From: Owenia fusiformis
Lineage: Eukaryota > Annelida > Polychaeta > Sabellida > Oweniidae
NCBI GenBank assembly: GCA_903813345.2
Contig: CAIIXF020000009.1
Coordinates: 1,984,001-2,048,000, forward strand
Reading direction: 5' to 3'
Length of the DNA stretch: 64,000 bases
Shown here: piece by piece, positions 13,601 through 25,217 of the stretch
Position numbering within the stretch: position 1 is the stretch's first letter
Layout of the letters: every line of letters begins with the position of its first letter
The notes under the pieces: model-generated
What the model was told of the DNA's origin: nothing
Databases searched by the model: none
The model's input: only the letters and a program-made list of their open reading frames with translations
Position numbers and translations under genes: made by a program

Positions 13601-15604
13601 TTGTTCTACTAAAGCCTGCGTCGTGTGTGTTAATATCAGCGGTATTTGATGGTGCTATTTTTAAGTCATCAAAACTGGTTATCATAATCATGCGATGTAT
13701 ACTGAAAATATTTCTCAAAACAGCTTAAATGGTGATTTTTGTCAAAAAACAAAGCTTTGTTTTGTTTGTGGTGATACAAACACGGATTATAACACATACA
13801 GAGCATAGATTGCGTTCATATTTTTCAAATAACATAAAAACATCAGCTCTTAAAAGGGTGTTGTTAGGTATGTGTTACCCATGCAATGAAATCCTTTTTC
13901 TATGCATGTACCATTTGTCCCATATTTTGTATCACTTGCCATACTGCACATGGACATGGACCATACAGTGTTATTAGGGCCAATGTAGATGTTAATTACG
14001 CCTGTGCGTGTAAAATTATCCCCGTGCAGACGTAAACTACGCCTGCACTATTTCCCTCACAATTTGTACAATAATTGATGATGTCATGAAATATGTCAAA
14101 GCGATACATGCAAACACAAAAAAAAGTTACAATAAATTCCATGACTTAGGGATACACTGATTTACCAGTATGGATTAATGTCAGATTAATAATATTTGCA
14201 CTCATGGCTCATAATTATAACACATAATAAGTTTAGATTACAGAACATATAGTAAGCAATTGTACATTCTTTGAATATTACAGTAAGGAGGCGATTTAAC
14301 TCAAATTCATTATTTTACAGAATTTAAGAGTATTGTACGTGTATTTATTTTATGAATGATCTCATTCAAATTCAATATTGCATAATTGTGTTTCATAACA
14401 ATTCTCTACCGTATAAAGGCGCTTAATGGTCAATTGTTATTTAATATATAGTTCAATACAACAAAATAGATTTCAACTTTAATGCCTTATGAAACGAAAT
14501 TAGCTAACTTTATACCCCGTCTTTACTTGCAATGGAAATGCATTTATATCAAACGTATACAATAAATATGTCTATATGCATTATTCAATTTTTGCTGGAG
14601 CTCTGTTTGAAAATTCTTCTCGATATGTTTGATTGTTAAAGCTTCTTAGTGTAAATAAACATCCATTGAAACAATTTAAATAGATAATCATAGTGAAATT
14701 AATTTGCGTGTATTAATGAGTAGGACATGCACAACATTTGATCATTGAGCAGACATTCTTTTTCATACTTGTCGTATGTTTTCCCCAAACCACACATTAT
14801 TTGAGGAAGGAACGTTGTGAAAATACTATACCATATCATACCATACCATACCATACCATACCACACCATACCATATCATACTATACCATACCATACCACA
14901 CCATACCATATCATACTATACCATACCGTACCATACCATACCATACCATACCATACCATATCATACTATACCATACCATACCACACCATACCATATCATA
15001 CTATACCATACCGTACCATACCATACCATACCATACCTTTGAGCAATAGTAATCGCATTATATCAGATATATGTTCAACATATCTGGGCTTTTCACCGAA
15101 TATCCGTATTTCCCTCATATCGTAGGATAAAAACCGTATCTTCGTTGTTACAATAGAAGTTACATAATCCCACCACCGTCCTTTGGGTTGATTGTTTTTA
15201 TTTATATGCACCATAATTTCCTCGGGTCTCCAGTTCTTGTGGACGCTAATAAAACTAACTGCATATAGAAATGTGAACGTGTACGTCCCATTGAGATCAA
15301 CCCATATGTAGTGAACAATGTTAGGGACGAGAGAATCATTTGTATGGCTTAACTTTATTGAGCTCACGCCGGAAGGCAATGTCCTAATTGTTTCATATCC
15401 TTTCCAACTGTCGTCGTGTTTCCTAATTCTTGAATAGTTACTGGTTGCCAATGTCCTAGCTGCTTCGTGTACTACCAAGCTGTAGTCTTGTTTCCTAGGT
15501 CCTGAATAGCTGTTCTTATTAATCATGAACACAACAAATTGAATTCCAGTTAACAAAAGTGATAGTGCAGTTAACGAAATAAATATTTTAGCATATGTCC
15601 CCAT
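10666..15604 (-). CDS. DXD sugar-binding glycosyltransferase, copy A (type II membrane, two exons)
   Basis: Exon 1 is 15604..15037 and exon 2 is 11174..10666 (minus). They join in phase 1 across a 3.86-kb intron (donor GGTATGG, acceptor TATTGTAG) to give 358 residues. The start at 15604 has a good context (A at -3, G at +4) and aligns with the start of copy B; the upstream in-frame GTG is not used. Residues ~6-28 form a signal anchor, typical of a Golgi type II enzyme. NIVHYIW near residue 95 opens the catalytic domain, and EYGGTYIDNDV (190-200), formed across the splice, holds the DXD metal/sugar-nucleotide motif (D197-N-D199) of the Gly_transf_sug (PF04488, GT32-like) fold. This implies transfer of a sugar to a glycan; donor and acceptor are unknown. 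The stem has an internal duplication (residues 31-52 and 56-76) absent from copy B. A CCATA array starts exactly at the donor. Confidence 0.82.
11759..11883. mobile_element. Short MITE, 15-bp TIR ATGCCTTGGTCACAT, copy 2
   Basis: Second copy of the 4328..4437 family with the same 15-bp termini and the same first ~70 bp; the right half has diverged. It sits inside the intron of the minus-strand glycosyltransferase gene (copy A). Confidence 0.8.
13926..13955. mobile_element. Isolated terminus of the TGTGCAGTATGG foldback family
   Basis: ATCACTTGCCATACTGCACATGG is the reverse complement of the end of the 30618..31336 element; only this terminus is recognisable here, in the intron of glycosyltransferase copy A. 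Confidence 0.45.
14822..15036. repeat. CCATA pentanucleotide microsatellite at a splice donor
   Basis: About 43 units of CCATA (plus strand), with TCATA, CCACA and CCGTA variants, abut the donor of glycosyltransferase copy A. On the gene's strand the intron begins with a long run of GTATG. Copy B has only about one and a half units at the same place, with homologous flanks on both sides. The plus and minus ORFs across the array are repeat artefacts. Confidence 0.93.
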
Positions 15605-16703
15605 ATTGCACTCACTTATAAATTGTTTGTGCACTTGTAACACGTGAAACCATCTAGCAGATTAACAATAGAATACGATAAGTCTGCGAATAAATTGGTT
15701 TAAATGTTAATAATAATTCCAAGTAGATTACTTAAGCCTTTTGGTCGGCTTTCAGATTTAAGGTCCCGTATAAAGTTTAAACCACTTTTGCCTTGTCCAA
15801 TGTTACCAGAATGTTGTATGTGAAACTTTTGAATTTTATTTCAAAAAGTACATTTTGAAGGGCCTTTTGTTAAAAAGAATGCATGTGAATTTATCTTAGA
15901 TAGAATTTTAGCTGCCCCGCATAATAATTTACACCAACGCAGAACAGTGGCATCCTAATCTATTTTGTATTGAAAAAATTGATTGAATAAAATAAGCAGG
16001 AAATTAACTCTTAAACCCAGTGAGTGTTTCGATGAAAAAAGCTTTTTCTAGATTTTAGTTCTCATTGAATCCAACGCTAGATAAATATCTAAAACTTTGG
16101 AAAAACTTATTTCCAAACCTAGAAAAGCCAATATTGCTTTATTTTAAGTGTTTAGCATAGTTGGAAAATATTTGTACGTGACACAACCACTTTTTAGAAA
16201 ATGCTTTAAAAGTGCATAAATTCATAAATGAAAAGGATGCCACAATCGAACAGCTAATATTTACTTCTTATAATAAATAGCCCTTTGCAATTGATGGTTA
16301 CTGTTTTTAACATTCTATTATTCGGGACGCGCACTCCCCCTAGAACCCAGTACTTTAGTCCTGATGATACGACGTCAGATCATGGCATAACATTGTAATT
16401 GTTCACTTTACAAAGAAAATGTCAAGTTTTACGTAATAAATACGAACAAGCAATGTTTCTTAGATTTATTGTTAACGTTTTTAAACTCGATGGATCTTTT
16501 GATAATTACAGGTTTTTTTCATATCAACAATCAACGTACGCTCCAATATGGCTTTATATTCAACGTTTTCAAGACTCGAATTCATCAATCGTAAGCAACC
16601 TTTTACCCATTTTGTTCTTTTCAATTAAGTTAAAATGATTAAAACGAAAGGCAAGCAAACACTTAGGTTCCTGATCTGCCAACCTATCGTTTTTACTGGA
16701 ATG

Positions 16704-17154
16704 TACAGGGTTGTCCAAAAAAGTGAACCCCTGTAACAGGCTATATTTTTCTTAATACATGCATGAATTGTCTCATATTATTACATCTTGTAGAGAAAGG
16801 TCTAAAAATTTTGTTGATGCAATAATTTAATCTCAGTCTTGAATTTCGAAGCAATTACAAGACTTAAACAAACATGCCTAAAATTAGATATTTTGCAAAA
16901 TTTTACCAATGTGATTCACGGAAATTGTTGGAACACATTGCATGATCTTAAAAAAGCTTACAGTGAGAGATATAAGTTAAACCATACCATATGACAAATG
17001 GGACACTATTTGGGCAAAAAAACACATTTCACACTTTCATTTCATTTTTTTAACCCAGTAGTGTTTGTGGAATATATGTATCAAGTTTTAAGATGATTAG
17101 TCAAATAGTTTTGAGATGGCAACACCTTTGACGTTATTTCTGGATCACCCTATA
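16704..17154. mobile_element. Possible TIR element, TACAGGGTTGTCC ends
   Basis: The left end TACAGGGTTGTCC and the right end GGATCACCCTATA are imperfect inverted copies that include flanking TA, as in Tc1/mariner-type insertions. The 450-bp interior is non-coding. Only one copy is visible, so the call is tentative. Confidence 0.4.
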
Positions 17155-18308
17155 TCTTTAAAATGACGACGTGATTTTAAAGACCGTTCATGCTGAACAT
17201 GGTGCAATGTTATGGGCGTTTTCTCATAATGATCTAAATTGAAAACCAGATCGCAAATTGGTCTTCTAACAACTGAGACGTAAACCCTAAATATTTATAA
17301 GATAAACAGATATCGTGCAAATAAATAATATTTTTGATCGATAAAAGTATCTGTGTTCTAAAACCAGAAGTGTGTTCTCTGACATCCGTGCATAACCGAA
17401 TTTATTTACAGTATATCAAATTCTTTCGGATTCGATTTAAATGCTTCTATATAATCTTCAAATGAGTACAGTGTATGCTTTCTATTAGAAATGTCTTGAC
17501 TTCCCGGCTTCATAAAAAGAACATTGACACCGTGTTCCTGACACTAAAAGTTCACTTCGGTTTATTGAAATAAAGATGAGCTGGACAGTATTGTGAACAG
17601 CTTTCAATCCCCAGTCTAAATACCGCATTCAATGGTTAAACTACCGACTTTAAATGAACCTTCGTGCATAGTTCGAAAATCATGAGAGGTTTTAAATCAA
17701 GCAATCATCTTTAAAACCAGAAAATAATGCCATGCCGGATTTCAGTTTGATCCTCGAGCTCACGATATGGAATTCGCTTTGTAGCCTATTATGCGCAGAA
17801 TAACTATTTTCTATTTTTGGTACATTTTAAAATGTTCAGAGTGTAGCAATTAATGACATCCAAATTCTAAAATTTCCTTGGACCCCTTGTTGGTTGGCCT
17901 CTGGCAAGAGGAGGAACCCCATGATTCAGTTGATGACATACGATTTCCTCCTTCGCGCACCTCTTTTCCCGGAAGTACTTACCCTCCATCTTGGTTTTCA
18001 AGGTTTTCAAATTGACCTAGTTTTAAACCAATCAACGATAGACTCGCTAAACCAATCAGCGACGATGTCATCTCAATAGAGATTTACATTATAAGCGTAT
18101 GTCATCCTTGAACCCTGGGGTTTCTCCCCCCCCCCCTTGCCTCTGACTTTCTTTGCTAATACATCGGTCTCTAATTCAACAATCAAGGCGCAACCCCTAA
18201 CCTGAAATCCTGTATCCGCCCCTGGTGTATTTATTTAATCCAAGTTTAACAAACATAATACTGTGCTATGGATGTTTAAGTTGTATTTTCCTTTGAAAAT
18301 ACTAACAA

Positions 18309-18314
18309 TTTATT
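18309..18314 (-). terminator. Possible polyadenylation signal for the cysteine-rich gene
   Basis: AATAAA on the minus strand about 160 bp past the stop codon at 18472. Candidate only. Confidence 0.35.
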
Positions 18315-18471
18315 CAAAAAGATGACAACAGTCTAATTCTAAAACTAAAAATGGTCATTAATGGATATTTGATGATATCAAAGATAAATGCTCAACCTTA
18401 CATGTACATACAAGTCGTACAAATCCTAAACTGAATGAATACGTGTAAAGGTATAAGTCTGTCGTAAAATT

Positions 18472-20670
18472 TTACTTTCTCACTGGTTCACAACTGTTGT
18501 AGACGGTTCTGTAAGATCTGTAGATACAACACCCGGTATCCTCTTTGCATTTAGGCATACAGGTGGGTTTAGAGCACTTACAGCATCTTCTGGCTTCATT
18601 ATAATTTACACACATGGTACCATCTGGCAATTTGCAATCGTCTCCAGCATTTGTCCACCTATAACATACAGGATATTCAGATAGAATATGATTTGGTGTT
18701 TGAACTTGTTCGGTCATTTCCAGTTGTTATGTAACGTTCCCCTAAAATGGCAACTAGGAATACAGGGTAAAATCTTGGCAATAATCGTTTAAATAAACAC
18801 TAAACAATCCCAAATTGTTCATCCTGACAAAGGATTTCAGAAAGCCGATCGAATATGGTAATTATTAAAGCTTTAAGCTACAAAAAGTAGTTTCTTTATC
18901 ATCTCGAACTTGAAATACATCGAATAAAGAATATTGGATGTTTGTAATTATTTAAAACAAAATGACAATGGGACTTACTGTTTCTTGGTGTTTTCGATAG
19001 CCCGCTCGAGAGATTCCAGTTCAGATGCAAATCGGGTTTCCTCTGTAAAATATCATTGACGATTATCTGATTTTTGATCAATCTAATACTTATTACGAGT
19101 ACACACATACCATCACATCATTTTTTCTCAATTAATTTTCTAAAGATCTAGTACACACAAACAATTAGAATGTCCTATTATAATTTATGCATCTACCTTG
19201 AAGAAGCAGGTCGGATTCTACCAAGTCTTCCCTTTTACCTTCTGAAAAGCAAATAAGTGATGCAATTTTAAACACTTTCAATGAACATCTATGTCACTCG
19301 TTTTAAACGTAACGACTTCCAGAAACCTTTGAACATGCTTTAAGTTATTGAGAACCTACCCATTCATGCCTGTATCGTTCATCGAGTTTGTAAATAAACC
19401 CAAAACGGTTCTAAGTACGTCCAATCCGCACGTGCACTATTTTAAAGTTGTTCTCAAACCATTTTACTCGATTTAGAGATATTAATGCTATCTTATCGTA
19501 TGAAAGCCACTTTACGATGGTGAACCATCAACAATTCCAATAATTAATTTTATCATGATATCGGGGATATCAGCACTAGTCTGTTTTCGCGGCAAAACTG
19601 ATTTCATTTTCAGAGCAGAAATTTTAGGTGTGTGATTGAAACGATTTGCCGCGAAATACGATTTTATAGATAAAAATGAAACGCTGGCTAAAAATCGAGT
19701 TATTCACTGCGGAATCAGTCGAGCTGTCGCTATTGAAAGCATGTAAGTTATACAACAGCAAACATTGCCAGTGTTTGGGGATTAAAAACGTTCCAACCCC
19801 AATGTAATGCCGTAAAGGCCAAAATATAATTATTGGGTTAACATTTTCAGTTATCGATAACGGTTTCACAAATGCATTTCAATCAATTCCTTGTTTACAA
19901 CAACAACTTTTCGATTTAGCGCCAGAATAACTTGGCACAAGGTACGTCATGGCCAGGTGACCTCAAAAAGTGCGCAAAATAACAACATTTCGGAGACTGA
20001 CATTCTTATCTTAATAAATTGTGTTGTGATGGGAAATATCACAAGCTTTGAAATCAACATAACAAAAGGGATGCTATTTGTGCAAAAAAACAAAATAATA
20101 AGCAGTGGCGTAGCGTCATATACGCATAAAACGCCATAGCGTACTCTCAAAATTTTGAGAAAAGTGAATTTTTAATATTGAAATGACCCATGTTTGATAT
20201 TTTGAAGTAATGGCCTAACATTTTATTAATCCATTTTTTCGGAGTCGAAATTTCGTATTTTAAAACGCCCCAGAACGCTTCAAATGCAATCTCTTTTCAA
20301 ATTTTCTTGGGGGAAAGAACCCCCCCCCCCTCAAAGCTAGTTCGATTTGCTCACTCGTGGCGTACACTCATAAAATACCCACGCTACGCCACTGATAAGT
20401 AATTGGTTTAATTCCAACTTTAACCAGTTTGGTATGATAGTAGGGTAACAAAATGTTATCATTCTCGAAATATAAAATCACATTTTCTTAGTTGATTTCT
20501 GAAATCTCACCTGCCCAATTTGCGGATCCATCTGCGGATCCTCGGGTATCCTCTGTAAGGAGACGCATCAACAGGTTTCTCGCGAATACTTCATATTGAT
20601 TACTCTCCTCTATATTTGAAGAGCTTTCTCCGTACGTCAAGCTCACGCATGCGCATGCCAACAAACACAT
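18472..20670 (-). CDS. Secreted cysteine-rich peptide precursor, four exons
   Basis: A spliced model on the minus strand uses exons 20670..20511, 19241..19197, 19042..18979 and 18658..18472. The introns are phase 1, 1 and 2, and every junction keeps the frame; 151 residues result. The N-terminus (MCLLACACVSLTYG) is a short signal peptide. Residues ~15-90 are acidic and helix-prone with no cysteines, like a propeptide. The last exon carries the whole cysteine-rich module: ten cysteines including two CC pairs, spaced over about 60 residues, ending in PVRK. The organisation (signal, spacer, terminal Cys-rich module on one exon) is that of a secreted disulfide-rich peptide: a hormone-like, antimicrobial or toxin-like role would all be possible. 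I do not recognise the family. The two internal exons are very short (45 and 64 nt), so they are the least certain part. An upstream ATG in the last exon frame (18717) is preceded by an in-frame stop. Confidence 0.6.
19320..19470. mobile_element. Degraded fragment of the TTAA-site MITE
   Basis: Phrases such as GAGTTTGTAAATAAACCC and GGTTCTAAGTACGTCCAATC match the interior of the element at 25218..26026 (TTTGTAAATAGACCCCAAAC, TTCTTAGTACGTCCAGTCC). No intact ends remain here. It lies in an intron of the cysteine-rich gene model. Confidence 0.5.
20103..20394. mobile_element. TIR element CAGTGGCGTAGCG, with ATAAG target duplication
   Basis: Ends CAGTGGCGTAGCGT and ACGCTACGCCACTG are inverted copies. 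ATAAG stands directly on both sides (20098..20102 and 20395..20399). CAG...CTG ends suggest a hAT-like origin although 5 bp is shorter than the usual 8. The 292-bp interior is non-coding and contains C/G homopolymers. It lies within an intron of the cysteine-rich gene model. Confidence 0.75.
20424..20450. mobile_element. End fragment of the TTAA-site MITE
   Basis: CCAGTTTGGTATGATAGTAG followed by GGTAAC matches the right terminus of the 25218..26026 element with one mismatch. It may be the other border of the degraded copy seen at 19320..19470. Confidence 0.55.
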
Positions 20671-21154
20671 TGCGACTATGTATTCATGGTCCTGTCTGAT
20701 GTCTGATTCCTGACTGCTGACTGCTACCTATGTGGGAAGCAAAATTTCTCACTATCAATTAATCAGTAAAAGTGACAAAATATACAAAATCATAGACAAT
20801 ATATTTGGTTACATCTAAAAATGGATTTTTATTCCTGTCCTGGCTGTCTAAAGTCAGATTTATAATTCCATTGAGTACTTTGAATCTTAAAAATCAGCAA
20901 TCAAAGGACCACATTGAAGCAGTTAAAAAAAAATAAAAACATTCATACATGGCTTAACTTTTGCATATTATTGTTTGTTTTGTAATTTGACTATCCTATG
21001 TTTTGACATATATTTTAGTGCTCCTCTGCCATGTTATTTTCGGAAAAATTAACATGGCTGATACTCCCTAAATTACAAAATGCCGCAGATTAGGTGCACA
21101 TTATACATAACTATCTGAAATATATAAAAGTTGGGCCTTGTACATATATTTCTA

Positions 21155-21445
21155 TTATTCATATACTGTTGAAATATGGTCATTTAATTGCTTATTTTTT
21201 AAATTCAAAGTAAATAGAATTTTGAATCTAATTGAATTGATTTTGGCTTGATGATAGCTTATGTAATAATCCTCGGGTAGAGTCACATCAAATTGACAAT
21301 CGTGGAAGTCATCACATTCACGGATCGTAAGAACAGCTAACATGGCAGCTGCTAGTAAAGCTTGGTCACCTGCTAGTGGTACAGGAGGCCTGGAACAGAC
21401 GACCTGTCCACATAGAACGGCCAGTCCTGACCAATAGCAGACCAT
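21155..21445 (-). CDS. Hypothetical secreted protein ORF, 96 codons
   Basis: An uninterrupted ORF starts at an ATG in a strong context (G at -3, G at +4). Its N-terminus MVCYWSGLAVLCGQVVCS resembles a signal peptide. The middle, IRECDDFHDCQF, has three cysteines, and the C-terminal third is lysine- and asparagine-rich like untranslated AT-rich DNA. A GTGACC donor-like site after CCACTAGCAG would leave phase 1, the phase accepted by the downstream cysteine-rich gene exons, so it could be an alternative first exon of that gene. No family is recognised and it may be chance. Confidence 0.27.
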   Translation of the reverse strand: MVCYWSGLAVLCGQVVCSRPPVPLAGDQALLAAAMLAVLTIRECDDFHDCQFDVTLPEDYYISYHQAKINSIRFKILFTLNLKNKQLNDHISTVYE

Positions 21446-23035
21446 ACCCAAACACTGTTCACAAAACAGCAGACGGATGGTAAATTACTTCATGTGTTCA
21501 TATGTAAGGTATATGATTGTAACGTGCACATTGCACACATTGTCCAAGGGGCAAACATTTTTTCATTGCCAAGAGTCGTGAAAAATTATTGCAATTGGCA
21601 GTCAAGCAATTGCGCCATGTAGGGCTTAGACTAATGATGGTTTATCAATCGCAAAGCAATTTTTGGCGATTCTTTCAATTCACAATGTGTTGAACCGTGG
21701 AAAGATATTTGTATTCGTTCAATATTTGTTCCACTTTTGAACATGGATTTTGCATGTCAATAAATCAATTGAGGAATGCCCATCGCTAAAAGGGTCAGTT
21801 AAGGTTAATACGTGCACATACGAAAATATACCCTTTTTATAACCATTCAAGTTGAACCGTGATAAGAAATCTATTTTTGTTCTGTATTTGTTTAAATACA
21901 ATCTATTCCATACTGGCTGATTGAAAGCCTTTTTGATATTCATGTATGGGTTTTATATGTCAACAAATCATTTCTGATTTTAAGAAAGACCATCACAAAA
22001 AGGAAAAACTTCATGCGAATAATATATGAAAAATACAGAATTAAGATGTATAAACGTTGTTTAAAATATTTTTATCGTCTATAGTATTCACTCTGTAATG
22101 ATATTAAAGTAACATTAGTCATTATACATTAGTCAAACAAAATTCACTCCTTTCCCACATTGTCTATATCTTCCAGTTTTGCACAAAGAGTGCACTTATG
22201 TACCTAGAAAGACTTGTGAGAAGAATGTTTTGATAAAGTTTATAAAAAACAAGAAAATTCCGTGAAAAAATTCAGAATCCAGAGAATTTCCCAAGATGCA
22301 CCCTGGCCTTAATAAATCCTCAATGTTCATTCTTTATTTCATGAAAAATAAAAGATTTTTACAATGTGTTCGTCGGAAAAACCCGTGTATACTTTCCGAA
22401 ATAGACTATATTCGAATTCTGTATACATTCATTACTGTTTTTCATACACTCGAAGTGCTCCCAAAAATCTTGAACAAGATGCATATTGCTTTTTCATTTT
22501 TATTTGCTTGTTTAATTTACTTATTTTTATCTTCATCGCAGTTTTCAACGAGATATCAATAATAAACTTATAAATAAACTTTTTGATTTGATTAAATCAT
22601 TCGTTTTGTATTTATAATTATAATTCATCAATAAAAAATCTTACTTTGCTTCCCGGCTTTGCGTTCACCTCCTTTGAAACTTCTTACGATACTGGCAATG
22701 ATATGCTGTGTATCGAAGTGTGCAAACTGCAACCAGGCTCTGAGTGACCCTTGCTCTTATTGGTTATATTTTGTACCTAGTTATTTATAGCAACAGGAGT
22801 CTGGTTGCAGTTTACACGGACGTATTAGGGTCGTTCAAAAAGTTTTGCACAAATAATAGGACAATATCAATTAACATGGCTACATTTACCCTATGTAAAC
22901 TGTCAAACACAATATCTAGAATTGCTCCTTCATGATAACAATAAAACTAATATAAATAGTTTCCATCTTTTTTCCTTTGATTATTCCAGAGAATGGACTC
23001 AAATATTCTCCTCACACTTATTTTATATTTAGCGA

Positions 23036-23240
23036 CTGCAAGTAATGCCTGTCGGCTACCAGATTAACCTACTATTTTATGACCAACTCATTTAAATATG
23101 CTTTTCATATTTAAATGAGTTGGTCATTAAATAGTAGGTAAATCCACTATTTTATGACCAACTCATTTAAATATATGCTATTCATATTTAAATGAGTTGG
23201 TCATAAAACAGAAGGTTAATCTGGCAGCCGTTAGTTGCAT
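23036..23240. mobile_element. Double-hairpin foldback element
   Basis: Two successive palindromes, each reading ATGACCAACTCATTTAAATA and then its reverse complement, are bracketed by inverted flanks GGCTACCAGATTAACC and GGTTAATCTGGCAGCC. The whole stretch can fold into two adjacent long hairpins. It is non-coding, probably a MITE formed by tandem duplication of a palindrome. Confidence 0.85.
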
Positions 23241-24684
23241 TCACGAATACAAGGTTAGACACATTACTACATGGAATCAGCGAGTGTTCCACTCTCCTTT
23301 AGGAGGAGTTATTCATTAAGAAGATTAAAACTTATACAGCTGTTCAAAATCATATTGGCTTTTTAGGTTAACTCCCCTTATTGCAGATTTTAGAACAGCC
23401 AGATTCTATTTAAAATCAAAGTAATCCTTAGTTGTGTGTCTAGGTGTACAAACATTTTGAACTTTTCACCTGATTTTATGCCATTATCAAAGTTCTGACA
23501 TGAATTTATAAAATATTGGGTAAACGATTCAAAACAAGACTATAATAATTTAATAAAGGACCATTCTCGGTTTGGAGAATGAATTTCATCGGCTTATTTC
23601 GACGTTATCAATGTCGCCAACAATTTTGATTTTTTTACATAGTGACTCAATTAGGCATTCCAGGACGGAACTAGAGAATGGGAAATGTCCCGAGGGTAGC
23701 TGTAGTTATGAGAAGGCTTAACATCCTGCAGATAGGTAATACATTACTAAAAGGGAAGACTACATCGTAGTATGTATTTTGATTTAATATATTTATCATT
23801 TATAACATAACTTGACTAACATTTGAAAGAAAAAGACTGGCATGGCAGCTCAGCAAGGCATTCACAAAATGAATTCGATTTGATGGCGTCAATTTATCTC
23901 ACGATCACTTAAGGTCCCGCGGCATGTTAGCTATGCATGAAATAAGGTTGACATTATATCTGTACTAGATTCCATGTAAAGATAAGAAAATCCCTTTTCA
24001 TGAGAAGATTTTGTGCAAAACTTCTCAAACGACCTTGGTATTTGAGCCAAATTGTTAGAGTGCGACTGAGCGGAAACGCAATGTGGAGGTTGGACAAGAA
24101 TTGCCAATCAAAAAGCAAACACGTAAGGAACAGTGCACACTAAAAGGTTCACTGATTCAAGGACAAGAAATCACGTCCAAGTGTATACTTATAATTATAC
24201 TACCCGGTGGGGTGTTTAAAATTAATTCATGGTTTTATCCCCGCCGTAGACCCCTGTTGCTTGATTTACAGCCAAAACATTGACGTGTGTAATTTAGTGG
24301 TGTGGTGCCCTTTTTAATAGAACTATTATTCCTGTATCAAGCAACAAATAAAGACATTTTCCGCTCCACTAAACTCACACTACTATACCCCCATACTGTA
24401 TTCTGTATTCCTTTAAAAGAAATACAGGCCAAAGCGAAGTTGCAAATGGAGGACGTTTGTTTATTTCCATAGTTCTGAATGGATACGAGATTTTACATAT
24501 ATTCGAGTATTCTATTATTGTATAGATTCATCGAGCAGTTTGCAACGTATTATAATCAGAAAAGCCCAATGGAAACATGATATTGCAAGACAAAAGTAAT
24601 ATATTAGACCACTTTCACACTACCTCCATTCATTTAGACATTCGCAACAGTCACCGCCAGCAATAAATTAACCATAAGATTGAA

Positions 24685-24828
24685 AATGGTTTTTATTATT
24701 TGAAGCTACTAGCTCAATTTTGAAGGAAGTTGCATCATTTTTGTAAAATATCTTTTTTGGCTCGCTTATGCCACGATCACCCCCCCCCCCCCATGACTCA
24801 AAGCTAGCTACGCCCCTGAGAGTGTGTT
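24685..24828. mobile_element. Repeat ending TAGCTACGCCCC, copy 1
   Basis: Shares GAAGGAAGTTGCATCA, TATGCCAC(A/G)ATC, a poly-C run and CTA/GCTACGCCCC with 28075..28345. The left border is unclear. Confidence 0.55.
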
Positions 24829-24946
24829 AAATATGTTGCTTACGTAGCACAGCAATCATGCACATAATTTCCCATTAAAATTAATGTCATCATATTAATA
24901 TTTAGAAAAATAATTCAAATGTGTCCATCATTTATGCTGGCCATGG

Positions 24947-25069
24947 CTAAGAATTAGCTGGGAACATCACACGTCTCTTATCTGGTCCAGACAATATACC
25001 AACCATCACCTGTTTTTTCTATTACTGCCATGACATCGTCCGGGTCAAATGCTATTTCTGTGTCTTCCT
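24947..25069 (-). pseudogene. Frameshifted SH3-domain exon (cortactin/drebrin-like type)
   Basis: On the minus strand, after an acceptor TTTTCAG at 25076..25070, the reading AFDPDDVMAVIEKTGDGWYI matches the middle of cortactin/Abp1-type SH3 domains (ISFDPDDII...GWW). The frame then hits TAA at 24978. A one-base shift restores a matching end, GPDKRRVMFPANS, which parallels the ...GMFPANYV end of those domains, before a stop at 24947. The N-terminal ALYDY strand would be on an upstream exon that I cannot find. It is best read as a decayed SH3 exon; a real exon with sequencing error is the alternative. Confidence 0.55.
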
Positions 25070-25217
25070 CTGAAAATGTCAATTATTTTTTTGTGTACCA
25101 TACAAACTTAGAACACGTCCTGGTTTTGTGTCGAAAACAGTACCCATTACCCAATATATTCAATAGATTATAAGACAATGGATTACGCAATAATCAATAG
25201 ATCGTATAAGGCATTAA

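Larger units (their letters stand above)
15605..18471. other. Gene-free spacer
   Basis: No gene is supported here. The stretch contains a probable inverted-repeat element at 16704..17154 and homopolymer C near 18120; the remainder is AT-rich sequence in which I see nothing definite. Confidence 0.5.

Noticed and set aside
14738-15125. Plus-strand ORFs of about 100 codons rich in PYHTI repeats
   Set aside because: They are translations of the CCATA microsatellite.
15605-15643. GTG-initiated 13-codon extension of glycosyltransferase copy A
   Set aside because: The ATG at 15604 aligns with the start of copy B and has a better context.
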